NCBI GenBank assembly: GCA_045544515.1
Contig: JAZPZD010000016.1
Location: 1 to 16,381 of the forward strand
Length of the DNA stretch: 16,381 nt
Reading direction: 5' to 3'
Origin: RGIG8748 sp045544515
Lineage (GTDB): Bacteria; Bacillota; Clostridia; UMGS1810
The notes under the pieces are model-generated. The model was not told the origin of the DNA. It made no database searches and saw nothing but the letters and a program-made list of their open reading frames with translations. The translations under genes and the position numbers were made by a program. Of this stretch, positions 1-8,007 are shown piece by piece (the first letter of the stretch is position 1; every line of letters begins with the position of its first letter).

Positions 1-213
1 ATGAATTTTCGGTGCAGTGTTTTTGTGTCAATGCGAGGCAAAAACACAGCTAATGCTGACGCATTTGCGAGTATTTTAACGATGCAGTGGCGTAAAAACA
101 CGCACCCAAAACGGGTTCGGATACTAACGCAACTGCTTAACTTAAGTATATCATCCGTTATAATTTTTGTCAACTGTTTTTTGGATGCGGAGTTTGGAAA
201 ATGCAAAAAAATG
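1..213. other. Intergenic region with inverted repeat and no convincing gene
   Basis: No convincing gene is visible here. A 76-codon open frame on the plus strand starts at the window edge, but its composition is unlike a conserved protein and it runs through the promoter region of the next operon. Visible structure: a 9-bp inverted repeat, GTGTTTTTG (17-25) and CAAAAACAC (39-47), and a short ACCC/GGGT hairpin near 107-119. A leftward promoter at 145-173 suggests this stretch is the 5' leader of a divergent transcript whose gene lies beyond the left edge. Confidence 0.45.
145..173 (-). promoter_or_regulatory. Sigma-A-type promoter firing leftward
   Basis: On the minus strand TTGACA (168-173) is followed by a 17-bp spacer and TATACT (145-150), a near-consensus housekeeping promoter. 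It is divergent from the T-box promoter, and the two -35 boxes are about 40 bp apart. Its target is not in the window. Confidence 0.6.
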
Positions 214-242
214 TTGACAAACAAGACATAATATGGTACAAT
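214..242 (+). promoter_or_regulatory. Sigma-A promoter of the leucine T-box operon
   Basis: TTGACA (214-219), 17-bp spacer, TACAAT (237-242). The -35 is perfect, the -10 has one mismatch and the spacing is ideal. The predicted start, about 249, lies just upstream of the T-box Stem I, as expected for a T-box leader. Confidence 0.85.
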
Positions 243-259
243 AATTCCTAATTAAACGC

Positions 260-531
260 TGTGATGCAGATTAGTATGCAAATTACTTCCGCCTTGAGAG
301 AGATGCCGTACGGTGCGAGGCATTGGGGAAGATTTGAGGAACTCACTGCGGAGCGGCTGCCGCGAACAGTCAGTCAGTAGGGGCAGACGGGTACTCCCGT
401 TACAGAGTTAAGATGTGTTTGCATCCAAGGTGCATCCTATATGGGATGAAGAAGAGTGGTACCGCGGAAACATAAATTTGATTTTAGCGTTTTCGTCTCT
501 TTGAACGGCAAGGAGACGGGAGCGCTTTTTT
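260..531 (+). promoter_or_regulatory. T-box riboswitch, leucine (CUC) specifier
   Basis: This leader RNA senses uncharged tRNA and lets transcription continue when the cognate amino acid is scarce. The T-box core AAGAGTGGTACCGCGGAA lies at 452-469. Stem I can be built by eye: GCAG 266-269 with CTGC 346-349, CAAAT 279-283 with ATTTG 332-336, CTTCC 286-290 with GGAAG 327-331, ATGCC 303-307 with GGCAT 319-323. These enclose a specifier loop with AGTA (273-276) opposite GGAA-CTC-A (338-345). The specifier CTC (342-344) codes for leucine. The bulge TGGT (457-460) would pair with an ACCA tRNA end, and tRNA-Leu carries A at the discriminator position, so two independent features agree. A Stem III-like hairpin ACGGG/CCCGT follows near 389-403. 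It controls the two-gene operon downstream. Confidence 0.93.
487..531 (+). terminator. Intrinsic terminator of the T-box
   Basis: GCGTTTTCGTCTC (487-499) pairs with GAGACGGGAGCGC (513-525) over 13 positions including G-U pairs, followed by six T (526-531). It lies just after the T-box core, so the antiterminator and terminator are mutually exclusive. The coding region begins 50 bp later. Confidence 0.9.
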
Positions 532-581
532 GTTGATGAAAACAGATTGAATAATTTTGGTGTTTGGAAGGAGTTTTCAAA

Positions 582-1970
582 ATGAAAAAAATCAGTATTA
601 CAGATATAACATTAAAAAAGCTTTGCGAGGACAGAGAGGTGGCTCTTTTATTTCGTGAAAAGACTGCCATTGCCTCTTGCGCAGCTTCGCTCGGTGTAGA
701 TGCGGTAGAGCTCCCCGCTATAAAGAATTTGCGAGAAGATACTATCATATACAAAACAATATCTCAGAATGTTACGGATGCTTTTGTTGCAATTCCTGTC
801 GGATTTAGCACAGAAGATGTTAAAAACGCGTGGGAATGCGTTAAGGATGCTAAGAAGCCTCGTTTGCAGGTGGAAGTTCCCGTGTCCACCTTGCAGATGG
901 AATATATGTATCATATCAAAGCCGACAAAATGCTCTCCAAGGTAAGCGAACTCATATCCGAAGCCAAGAAGTACTGCGAGAGTGTAGAATTTTGTGCTCT
1001 TGATGCTACCAGAGCAGACGAAGATTTTCTTGTGGCTGCTGTTAAAGAGGCAGAAAAGAACGGTGCGGATATGGTTACAATCTGCGATGATGCAGGTGCA
1101 TCTCTTCCTGAAGAAATTGCATCTCTTACCAAGAAAGTAAAGGAAGCTGTAAATATCCCCGTATATGTTCAGGTTTCCGACAAAATAAATATGGGCGTTT
1201 CTTCTGCGGTTTCTGCAATAAGAAATGGAGCAGACGCAATTAAGTGCGCTATGGCAGGAAAGGATGTACTCTTAACAGGAGAGCTCTCCGATGCAGTAAG
1301 TGCTTGCTCAAACCAAATAGGTGCACAGACCAATCTCAATAATACAAAAATTCACGCAAGTATAGACGATATGCTTTCCTCTATCAGTCAGCCGTCGTAC
1401 AATGCAGATGCTTCTGTAAGCGACAAAAAGAAAATCCTTTTGGATGCTGACAGTACAATTTCGCAGGTTTCCCAGGCGGCACAGATGCTTGGCTATGACC
1501 TTACAGACTCGGATTTGGGCAATGTTCACAAGGCTCTTATGCACATCTGCGAAAAGAAAGATGCCGTAGGTGTCAAGGAATTTGAAGCGTTAATTGCAGG
1601 CTATGCTATGCAGGCACCGTCTACCTATCACTTGGAAAGCTACACAACAAACAGCAGTAATCTGTCTAACTCTATGTCTCAGGTTACACTAAAGTGCGGT
1701 GACGAAATCCTCTGCGGTGTAAGCGTAGGCGACGGTCCCATAGATTCGGTGTTCCGTGCAATAGAAAACTGCATAGGACATCACTATGAATTAGATGATT
1801 TTCAGATTCAGGCGGTAACCGAAGGCAAGGAAGCCCTTGGTTCAAGCGTGGTAAGACTTCGCAACAACGGCAAGCTCTATTCGGGAACAGGAATATCCAC
1901 AGATATTGTTGCCGCAAGTATCAGAGCATATATAAACGCACTCAACAAGATAGTTTTTGAGGAGGCATAA
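582..1970 (+). CDS. 2-isopropylmalate synthase-like pseudoenzyme with intact leucine-binding domain
   Basis: A 462-aa protein with the LeuA fold order: HMGL-like TIM barrel (about 1-250), linker, and C-terminal LeuA allosteric/dimerisation domain (about 348-458). The C-terminal domain is well kept (VSVGDGPIDSVFRAIENC, STDIVAASIRAYINAL). The catalytic barrel is degenerate. The family motif DTTLRDGEQ aligns without gaps to DITLKKLCE (8-16), replacing the catalytic Arg and metal-binding Asp with Lys12-Lys13. The HxH metal site aligns to VQVSD (196-200), giving Gln197 and Ser199. The GIGERAGN segment is lost, and the Glu before DATR is Leu140. Synthase activity is therefore unlikely; a leucine-responsive regulatory or scaffold role is inference. 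Start: ATG 582 has AAGGAG at 568-573, 8 nt upstream; a TTG 18 bases upstream lies before this site. The gene follows a leucine T-box and its stop is 1 nt before the next start, so the two are translationally coupled. Confidence 0.85.
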   Translation: MKKISITDITLKKLCEDREVALLFREKTAIASCAASLGVDAVELPAIKNLREDTIIYKTISQNVTDAFVAIPVGFSTEDVKNAWECVKDAKKPRLQVEVPVSTLQMEYMYHIKADKMLSKVSELISEAKKYCESVEFCALDATRADEDFLVAAVKEAEKNGADMVTICDDAGASLPEEIASLTKKVKEAVNIPVYVQVSDKINMGVSSAVSAIRNGADAIKCAMAGKDVLLTGELSDAVSACSNQIGAQTNLNNTKIHASIDDMLSSISQPSYNADASVSDKKKILLDADSTISQVSQAAQMLGYDLTDSDLGNVHKALMHICEKKDAVGVKEFEALIAGYAMQAPSTYHLESYTTNSSNLSNSMSQVTLKCGDEILCGVSVGDGPIDSVFRAIENCIGHHYELDDFQIQAVTEGKEALGSSVVRLRNNGKLYSGTGISTDIVAASIRAYINALNKIVFEEA

Positions 1971-1971
1971 A

Positions 1972-4425
1972 ATGAGAATTGTATTTTCGACCAAAAATGT
2001 AAACCGTGCATCCTTTCTGGATACATGCCGTTATGCCTATGACTACGGTTTTGCAGGGTTTGAGATATATGACGCTTTAAAAGAGAGGCTAAAGCATCAC
2101 GACAGCGTACTGCGCCGCGAAAGAACACCGGATGCCAATAGAAAGTTATTAAACAGAAACCTCTCTGTTTCGGCACTTCGTATGCCTTGTCCTGTGGAGA
2201 GCGAAGAGACCACCGCACAAAATATATTAAAATATGTGGATATGGCTGCAAATGCGTCAATATCCAACATCATACTTCGTGTAGAAGAAGAAACACCCTT
2301 TGAAATTTTAAGAGAAAAACTTTCAGACGCTGTAAAAAAAGCAGAAAAAACCGATGTCAACATTCTTTTTGAAACTGTGGGGTATTTGTCCGATACCGAG
2401 AATGTTATCAAAATAATAAACTACTTCTCTTCTGCAGCAATCGGCGCTTCGTGGAATGTAAGGGGCACATATTTCGGTGCAGGGGAATCTGCCGAAGCTA
2501 CAATCAAAACATTGGGGGCATATATCAAATATGTGCGTCTTGGCGATATGAAAGACGGCAAGACCGTTCTTATAGGAGAGGGAACTCTCCCTGTGGAGAA
2601 TTTAATTGATGCATTATCCTCACTTAATTACGAGGGCTATATATGTGCTGCCTGGAACGAGGATATCAATGATGCGGATATTGTTCTCACGCACTTTTTG
2701 AACTATATTTCCTCTCTGGGAAGAGAAAAGAAAACATACAACAAACCGTATTACAACAGAGCAAAGACGGGTACTTTTGTATGGAAAAAGTACGATGTAA
2801 TAGATGCTACATTTTCCGATGTTTTGGATACTATGGCGGAGAGATACCCCGACCAGTATGCCTTTAAATATCCCACGCTCGACTACACAAGAACCTACAA
2901 GCAGTTCAGACGCGATGTTGACGAGTGTGCGGCAGCACTTATCTCGCTCGGTGTAAAGGCGGGCGACCATGTGGCAGTATGGGCAACCAATGTGCCGCAG
3001 TGGTTTATCACATTCTGGGCAACTACCAAAATCGGTGCGGTATTGGTTACTGTAAATACCGCTTACAAAATTCACGAAATAGAGTATCTGTTAAGACAAT
3101 CCGATACACATACTCTTGTTATGATAGAATACTGCAAGGATATCAATTACAAAGAAATCATATCCGAGCTTTGTCCCGAACTTGAAAGCTTAACTCCCGG
3201 AGAACCGCTTTATTCCAAGAACCTCCCGTTCTTGCGCAATGTGGTAACAGTAGGCTTTTCGATGCAAGGCTGTCTTACCTGGGAGGAGATGCTGTCTCGT
3301 TCGGAAAGCGTTCCCAGAGAAGAGGTAAGAAGAAGAGCATCTCTGGTAAAACCCGAGGATGTGTGCAATATGCAGTACACATCGGGAACCACAGGTTTCC
3401 CCAAGGGTGTAATGCTTACCCACCGCAACATAGTAAACAACGGCAAAACAATAGGCGACAGAATGGATTTGTCCACTGCGGACCGTATGATGATACAGGT
3501 GCCCATGTTCCACTGCTTTGGTATGGTACTGTCTATGACATCAATGATGACACACGGCGGAACACTCTGTCCGATACCGTACTTTTCGCCAAAATCGTCA
3601 CTTGCCTGCGTTAATGATGAGCACATAACCTGCTTTAACGGTGTTCCGACTATGTTTATCGCAATGTTTAACCACTCCGATTTTGCCAAGACGGACTTTT
3701 CGTATATGCGTACAGGCATCATGGCAGGTGCCAACTGCCCGGCAGACCTTATGCGCCGTGCCGCAGACGAAATGAATATGAAAGAGATTATTTCCGTTTA
3801 CGGACAGACCGAGGCATCACCCGGATGTACGATGGGCGAGGTCAATGAAGATATAGACCACAGAGTTGAAACCGTAGGAAGTGCATTCCCCGGTGTTGAA
3901 TGTAAGATTATCGACCCCGAAACGGGATTAGAGCTCCCCGACGGCGAAAGCGGAGAATTTGTAGCACGCGGATTTAACATAATGAAAGGCTACTACAAAA
4001 TGCCCGAAGCCACAAGACAGGCTATAGATGCTGACGGCTGGCTTCATTCGGGAGATATCTGCTTAAGAACAGAGGACGGCTACTACAAGGTAACAGGCAG
4101 ACTTAAGGATATGATTATCCGAGGAGGCGAAAATCTGTACCCCAGAGAAATCGAAGAATTTTATCTTACCAATCCCAAGGTAAGAGATGTACAGGTAATC
4201 GGTGTTCCCGACGAAAAATACGGCGAGGAATGTTGTGCATGGGTTATCTTGCACAAGGGCGAAACAGCAGACGAAAACGAAATGAAGGAATTTGGAAATA
4301 TGTATATAGCACGCCACAAGGTTCCCAGATATTTCCTCTTTGTTGACGAATTTCCGATGAATGCCGCAGGAAAAATATTAAAGTACAAAATGAGAGATAC
4401 ATCAAAAGAAATTTTGGGATTATAA
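1972..4425 (+). CDS. Fusion: sugar-phosphate-isomerase-like TIM barrel plus acyl-CoA synthetase (AMP-forming)
   Basis: An 817-aa protein. Residues 1 to about 248 resemble the xylose-isomerase-like/IolE TIM barrel family (LFETVGYLSD, YIKYVRLGDMKDG, IGEGTLPVENLIDAL). One acidic metal ligand is kept (Glu134). The usual later ligands look lost: Asp/His near W161-N162, the His of HxKD is Arg189, and the final Glu is Ala near 226-227. Residues about 275-817 form a complete ANL acyl-CoA synthetase: YTSGTTGFPKG (469-479), YGQTE (610-614), DGWLHSGD (688-695), hinge GRLKD (709-713) and catalytic Lys801 in AAGKILK. The C-terminal part should activate a carboxylic acid to its CoA ester via an acyl-adenylate; the substrate is unknown. 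The start ATG follows GAGGAGG (1959-1965) inside the end of the previous gene. The pair shares the leucine T-box and ends at a clear terminator, so a role in branched-chain acid or leucine metabolism is inferred. Confidence 0.88.
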   Translation: MRIVFSTKNVNRASFLDTCRYAYDYGFAGFEIYDALKERLKHHDSVLRRERTPDANRKLLNRNLSVSALRMPCPVESEETTAQNILKYVDMAANASISNIILRVEEETPFEILREKLSDAVKKAEKTDVNILFETVGYLSDTENVIKIINYFSSAAIGASWNVRGTYFGAGESAEATIKTLGAYIKYVRLGDMKDGKTVLIGEGTLPVENLIDALSSLNYEGYICAAWNEDINDADIVLTHFLNYISSLGREKKTYNKPYYNRAKTGTFVWKKYDVIDATFSDVLDTMAERYPDQYAFKYPTLDYTRTYKQFRRDVDECAAALISLGVKAGDHVAVWATNVPQWFITFWATTKIGAVLVTVNTAYKIHEIEYLLRQSDTHTLVMIEYCKDINYKEIISELCPELESLTPGEPLYSKNLPFLRNVVTVGFSMQGCLTWEEMLSRSESVPREEVRRRASLVKPEDVCNMQYTSGTTGFPKGVMLTHRNIVNNGKTIGDRMDLSTADRMMIQVPMFHCFGMVLSMTSMMTHGGTLCPIPYFSPKSSLACVNDEHITCFNGVPTMFIAMFNHSDFAKTDFSYMRTGIMAGANCPADLMRRAADEMNMKEIISVYGQTEASPGCTMGEVNEDIDHRVETVGSAFPGVECKIIDPETGLELPDGESGEFVARGFNIMKGYYKMPEATRQAIDADGWLHSGDICLRTEDGYYKVTGRLKDMIIRGGENLYPREIEEFYLTNPKVRDVQVIGVPDEKYGEECCAWVILHKGETADENEMKEFGNMYIARHKVPRYFLFVDEFPMNAAGKILKYKMRDTSKEILGL

Positions 4426-4430
4426 AGCAA

Positions 4431-4470
4431 AAAGCATATCCTGCTTAAACGGGATATGCTTTTAATATTT
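4431..4470 (+). terminator. Terminator of the leucine T-box operon
   Basis: AAAGCATATCC (4431-4441) and GGATATGCTTT (4452-4462) form an 11-bp stem with a 10-nt loop, followed by a T-rich tail. It starts 6 bp after the synthetase stop codon. Confidence 0.85.
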
Positions 4471-4497
4471 GACAGCACAGTACAATTAAGTTATAAT
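4469..4497 (+). promoter_or_regulatory. Sigma-A promoter of the dipeptidase gene
   Basis: TTGACA (4469-4474), 17-bp spacer, TATAAT (4492-4497): a full consensus match. It lies directly after the upstream terminator, so the dipeptidase is a separate transcription unit with a leader of about 70 nt. Confidence 0.88.
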
Positions 4498-4575
4498 ATG
4501 TAGGTATGTTTATTATTCATTTAAAAGGGAATTATTTATAATGAATATTCTTTTTTATTTGGGGAGGAAAAGAAT

Positions 4576-6018
4576 TTGAACAAGTTAAAGGATTTAGAGC
4601 CAAAGAGCGTTTTTAAATATTTCGAAGAGCTTTCCCAAGTGCCCAGAGGTTCGGGGAATATGGATGCGGTAAGCTCTTATTGCGAGGAGTTTGCCAAAGC
4701 ACACTCGCTTAAACACTACCGTGACAGTGCAAACAATGTGATAATATACAAAAAAGCATCAGCGGGTTATGAAAATAGCGACCCCGTTATACTTCAGGCA
4801 CATCTGGATATGGTATGCCAAAAAGACGAGGGCGTGGAAATCGACTTCGAGAAAGAAGCCATAGATATTTATGTTGACGGTGACTTTATCAAAGCACGCG
4901 GTACCACACTTGGAGCTGACAACGGCATAAGTGCGGCTTGTCTTCTGGCAATTCTGGAAAGTGACGAAATAGAGCATCCGCCCCTTGAGGTTGTATTTAC
5001 TACTGACGAAGAAATCGGTATGATAGGTGCTATGGCACTTGATTTTGACAAACTAAAGGGCAAAAAGATGATTAATGCCGACTCGGAGGAGCCGGGGATT
5101 GTTACTGTTTCCTGTGCCGGCGGAAGTGATTTTGTATCAAAAATCCCCGTTGAATATCAGATATCCGCAGGCGACGGGGTGTCTGTAACCGTAAGAGGTC
5201 TAAAGGGCGGTCATTCGGGGGTAGAGATAGACAAGGGCAGAATTAATGCCAATGTACTACTCGGCAGAATTCTTAATCACTTGTCCGAAAATGCCGAATT
5301 TGAAATTGCAGATATAAACGGCGGGGACAAGGCAAACGCGATACCGCTTCTTGCCCAAGCAAATCTTGTGGTTCAAAATGGCAAGTCTTTTGTGATAAAA
5401 GCCAATGAATATGCAAATATTATAAAAGAAGAAATGTCTGCAAGAGAAGAAAACCTTGAAATAGAAATAAAGCTTGCCGGTGAGGTTAAAACCAAAGTAT
5501 TTGACAAAAACGCAAGAGATAATATAGTATATGTACTTACCTGTGTGCCAAACGGTGTAATCACGATGAGTGCAGAGATTGAAGGGCTTGTGGAGACCTC
5601 GCTTAATCTGGGGATTTTGAAAACCCAAGACGATGGCGTTATCCTGCACCACGCCTTGAGGAGCAACAAAAAGTCGGCCCTTGCATTTTTGGAGGACAGG
5701 CTAAAAACATTCTACAAAATTGGCAAGTGCTCTGTGGAAACATTTGGTCATTATCCCCCCTGGGAATACAATGACAATTCCCTGCTACAGACACTCTACT
5801 GCGATATATACAAAGAGACCACAGGCAAAGATGCCCTTGTAAAAGCTATTCACGCAGGTCTCGAGTGCGGAGTGTTTGCATCTAATATAGAGGGCTTTGA
5901 CTGCATATCAATAGGCCCCGAAATGTACGATATCCATACCACATCGGAGAGGGTAAGCATTTCGTCTGTAAAAGAAACCTACGAAATTATATTAAAATTA
6001 TTAAAAAGGAGCAAATGA
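4576..6018 (+). CDS. pepD: Aminoacyl-histidine dipeptidase (PepD-type, M20 family)
   Basis: A 480-aa cytosolic zinc dipeptidase, full length for PepD, expected to cleave unblocked dipeptides including Xaa-His types. Metal and catalytic motifs are in order: AHLDMVCQK (His76, Asp78), TTLGADNGI (Asp115), TTDEEIGM (Glu145-Glu146), NADSEE (Asp169), and a late His at about 454 (YDIHTTSE). The dimerisation-domain motif GLKGGHSGVEID is present. The start is TTG at 4576, preceded by GGGGAGG (4561-4567) 8 nt away. The resulting N-terminus, with KSVFKYFEELSQVPRGSGN close to the start, matches the family, whereas the next Met is well inside this region. The gene precedes an OPT peptide transporter by 84 bp. 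Either import feeds hydrolysis, or the two are co-regulated; no strong terminator separates them. Confidence 0.93.
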   Translation: MNKLKDLEPKSVFKYFEELSQVPRGSGNMDAVSSYCEEFAKAHSLKHYRDSANNVIIYKKASAGYENSDPVILQAHLDMVCQKDEGVEIDFEKEAIDIYVDGDFIKARGTTLGADNGISAACLLAILESDEIEHPPLEVVFTTDEEIGMIGAMALDFDKLKGKKMINADSEEPGIVTVSCAGGSDFVSKIPVEYQISAGDGVSVTVRGLKGGHSGVEIDKGRINANVLLGRILNHLSENAEFEIADINGGDKANAIPLLAQANLVVQNGKSFVIKANEYANIIKEEMSAREENLEIEIKLAGEVKTKVFDKNARDNIVYVLTCVPNGVITMSAEIEGLVETSLNLGILKTQDDGVILHHALRSNKKSALAFLEDRLKTFYKIGKCSVETFGHYPPWEYNDNSLLQTLYCDIYKETTGKDALVKAIHAGLECGVFASNIEGFDCISIGPEMYDIHTTSERVSISSVKETYEIILKLLKRSK

Positions 6019-6021
6019 CAA

Positions 6022-6050
6022 TTGCTTTTTTGATTGACTTATGATAAAAT
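6022..6050 (+). promoter_or_regulatory. Possible extended -10 promoter of the OPT gene
   Basis: TTGCTT (6022-6027), 17-bp spacer, TAAAAT (6045-6050), with an upstream TG (6042-6043) forming an extended -10. The -35 begins 4 bp after the pepD stop. Read-through from pepD is also possible because no clear terminator intervenes. Confidence 0.5.
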
Positions 6051-6102
6051 AAACAAAATGTCAAAATCTGTCGTCACTGTATGACAGAGGATAGGAGAAA
6101 GT

Positions 6103-8007
6103 ATGAGTAATAAAACAGAATTTAAGCCCTACATTCCGGCGGAGAGAGTAACCCCCGAGATTACCATTACATCTATCATAATGGGTATTATTCTTTCTAT
6201 CGTGTTTGGTGCGGCTAATGCATACCTCGGTCTTAGAGTGGGTATGACTGTATCTGCATCAATCCCCGCCGCAGTTATTTCTATGGGTGTTATACGCGTT
6301 CTTATGCGTAAGAATTCCATTTTGGAAAGTAACCTTGTACAGACCATAGGTTCTGCAGGAGAATCTTTGGCTGCAGGTGCTATATTTACCCTCCCTGCAC
6401 TGTTTCTCTGGGCAGCAGATGGCAAGATGGACAAGCCGGGAATAGTTTCTATCACACTTATAGCTCTTTTGGGCGGTCTTTTGGGTGTGTTTTTCATGGT
6501 ACCTCTTCGTAATGCTCTCATTGTCAAAGAGCACGGCGTACTTCCGTATCCCGAGGGTACAGCTTGTGCAGAGGTTCTTCTTGCAGGAGAAAAGGGCGGA
6601 GCCAATGCGTCTACCGTATTTGCAGGTATGGGCTTTGCCGCACTGTTTAAGTTTATAATAGACGGTTTAAGACTTGTTGCAGGCGAAATATCTTTCCGTG
6701 TCAAAGGCTTTGCAGGAGAGATAGGCACACAGATTTATCCCGCTGTAATGAGCGTTGGTTACATCTGCGGTGCAAGGATTTCTTCGTATATGTTTGCCGG
6801 CGGTGTTCTTAGCTGGCTTGTAATAATTCCTCTTATTGTGCTCTTTGGAGAAAACATCGTTCTCTATCCCGGCACAGATACAATAGGAAACATTTTCGCA
6901 GCAGGCGGTGCAAGTGCAATCTGGAGCTCCTACATAAGATATATCGGAGCAGGAGCACTTGCGGCAGGCGGTATCATCAGCCTTATTAAATCGCTTCCGC
7001 TTATTATTACAACCTTTGGCGGTGCTATGAAGAGCATGGCGTCTTCCAAGTCAGATAGCACAAAGAGAACAGATAAGGATATAAATATCAAGGTAGTTCT
7101 TTTGTGCCTTGCAGTTCTTACACTTCTTGTGTGGCTTGTTCCTGCAATTCCCGTATCTTTCCTGGGTGCGGTTATAGTTGTTGTATTTGGTTTCTTCTTT
7201 GCCACAGTATCTTCCAGAATGGTTGGACTTGTTGGCAGCAGTAACAACCCTGTATCAGGTATGGCTATAGCAACACTTCTTGTTACAACACTTATACTCA
7301 AGGCAACCGGTACAATAGGCATAGCGGGTATGACAAGTGCCATTGCCATAGGCTCTATTATTTGTATAGTATCTGCAATAGCAGGTGATACCTCTCAGGA
7401 CTTAAAGACAGGGTTCCTTCTTGGTGCAACACCCAGAAAGCAGCAGATAGGTGAGGTAATCGGTGTAATTGCCGCAGCCTTTGCCATAGGCGGAACACTC
7501 TATCTTTTGGATAGTGCATGGGGCTTTGGTTCCGACCAGCTCGCAGCTCCTCAGGCAACACTTATGAAGCTTATCATAGAAGGTGTTATGGAGGGTAATC
7601 TCCCTTGGGCACTGGTATTTATCGGAGTATTTATTGCAGTTGTGGTTGAGGTTGTGGGTATTCCCGTTCTTCCGTTTGCAATAGGTGTGTATCTGCCTGT
7701 ACAGCTCAATGCCTGCATTATGATAGGCGGTCTTGTTCGTCTTGCATTAGACAAGCTCAAGAAGAATGAAGAAGAAAAGAAGAAAATCGTAAACGACGGC
7801 ATTTTGTTCTGCTCAGGTATGATTGCAGGCGAAGGTCTTGTGGGTATTCTTCTTGCACTCTTTGCAATATTTGGCATTGACAAAGCAATAGACCTTTCTG
7901 TAATGCTTGGTATTTCGCCGGTGGTTTCAAATGTAGGTGGACTTGTACTGTTTGCAATAATCGTTGCAACAGTGCTTAAGTTCTCTGTATGGAAGAAGAG
8001 AAACTAA
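6103..8007 (+). CDS. OPT-family oligopeptide transporter
   Basis: A 634-aa, very hydrophobic inner-membrane protein with many predicted membrane segments, in the size range of bacterial OPT transporters. Recognisable family stretches are NAYLGLRVGMTVSASIPAAV near the N-terminus, the QTIGSAGESLAAG segment, the motif YPEGTACAEVLLAGEKGG, and a late block ending in a C-terminal helix. OPT proteins import small peptides or metal-chelate complexes, usually driven by protons; the substrate cannot be read from sequence. ATG 6103 is preceded by AGGAG (6093-6097). It follows the pepD dipeptidase and overlaps the start of a PqqD-like gene by one base, so the three look like one functional block for peptide use. 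A metal-siderophore substrate cannot be excluded. Confidence 0.92.
   Translation: MSNKTEFKPYIPAERVTPEITITSIIMGIILSIVFGAANAYLGLRVGMTVSASIPAAVISMGVIRVLMRKNSILESNLVQTIGSAGESLAAGAIFTLPALFLWAADGKMDKPGIVSITLIALLGGLLGVFFMVPLRNALIVKEHGVLPYPEGTACAEVLLAGEKGGANASTVFAGMGFAALFKFIIDGLRLVAGEISFRVKGFAGEIGTQIYPAVMSVGYICGARISSYMFAGGVLSWLVIIPLIVLFGENIVLYPGTDTIGNIFAAGGASAIWSSYIRYIGAGALAAGGIISLIKSLPLIITTFGGAMKSMASSKSDSTKRTDKDINIKVVLLCLAVLTLLVWLVPAIPVSFLGAVIVVVFGFFFATVSSRMVGLVGSSNNPVSGMAIATLLVTTLILKATGTIGIAGMTSAIAIGSIICIVSAIAGDTSQDLKTGFLLGATPRKQQIGEVIGVIAAAFAIGGTLYLLDSAWGFGSDQLAAPQATLMKLIIEGVMEGNLPWALVFIGVFIAVVVEVVGIPVLPFAIGVYLPVQLNACIMIGGLVRLALDKLKKNEEEKKKIVNDGILFCSGMIAGEGLVGILLALFAIFGIDKAIDLSVMLGISPVVSNVGGLVLFAIIVATVLKFSVWKKRN

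Noticed and set aside
1..231. 76-codon plus-strand open frame at the left edge
   Set aside because: It lacks a recognisable domain, crosses the -35 of the T-box operon promoter, has no visible ribosome site in the window, and overlaps a strong leftward promoter.
3210..3734. 174-codon minus-strand open frame within the acyl-CoA synthetase gene
   Set aside because: It is a shadow of the ANL domain coding frame, with no ribosome site or family motif.
6034..6039. TTGACT as the -35 of the OPT promoter
   Set aside because: The only good -10 (TAAAAT) is 5 bp away, far too close; TTGCTT at 6022 has the right 17-bp spacing.
6129..6728. 199-codon minus-strand open frame opposite the OPT gene
   Set aside because: It is the antisense of a strongly supported transporter gene; its low-complexity composition follows from the codon pattern of the other strand.
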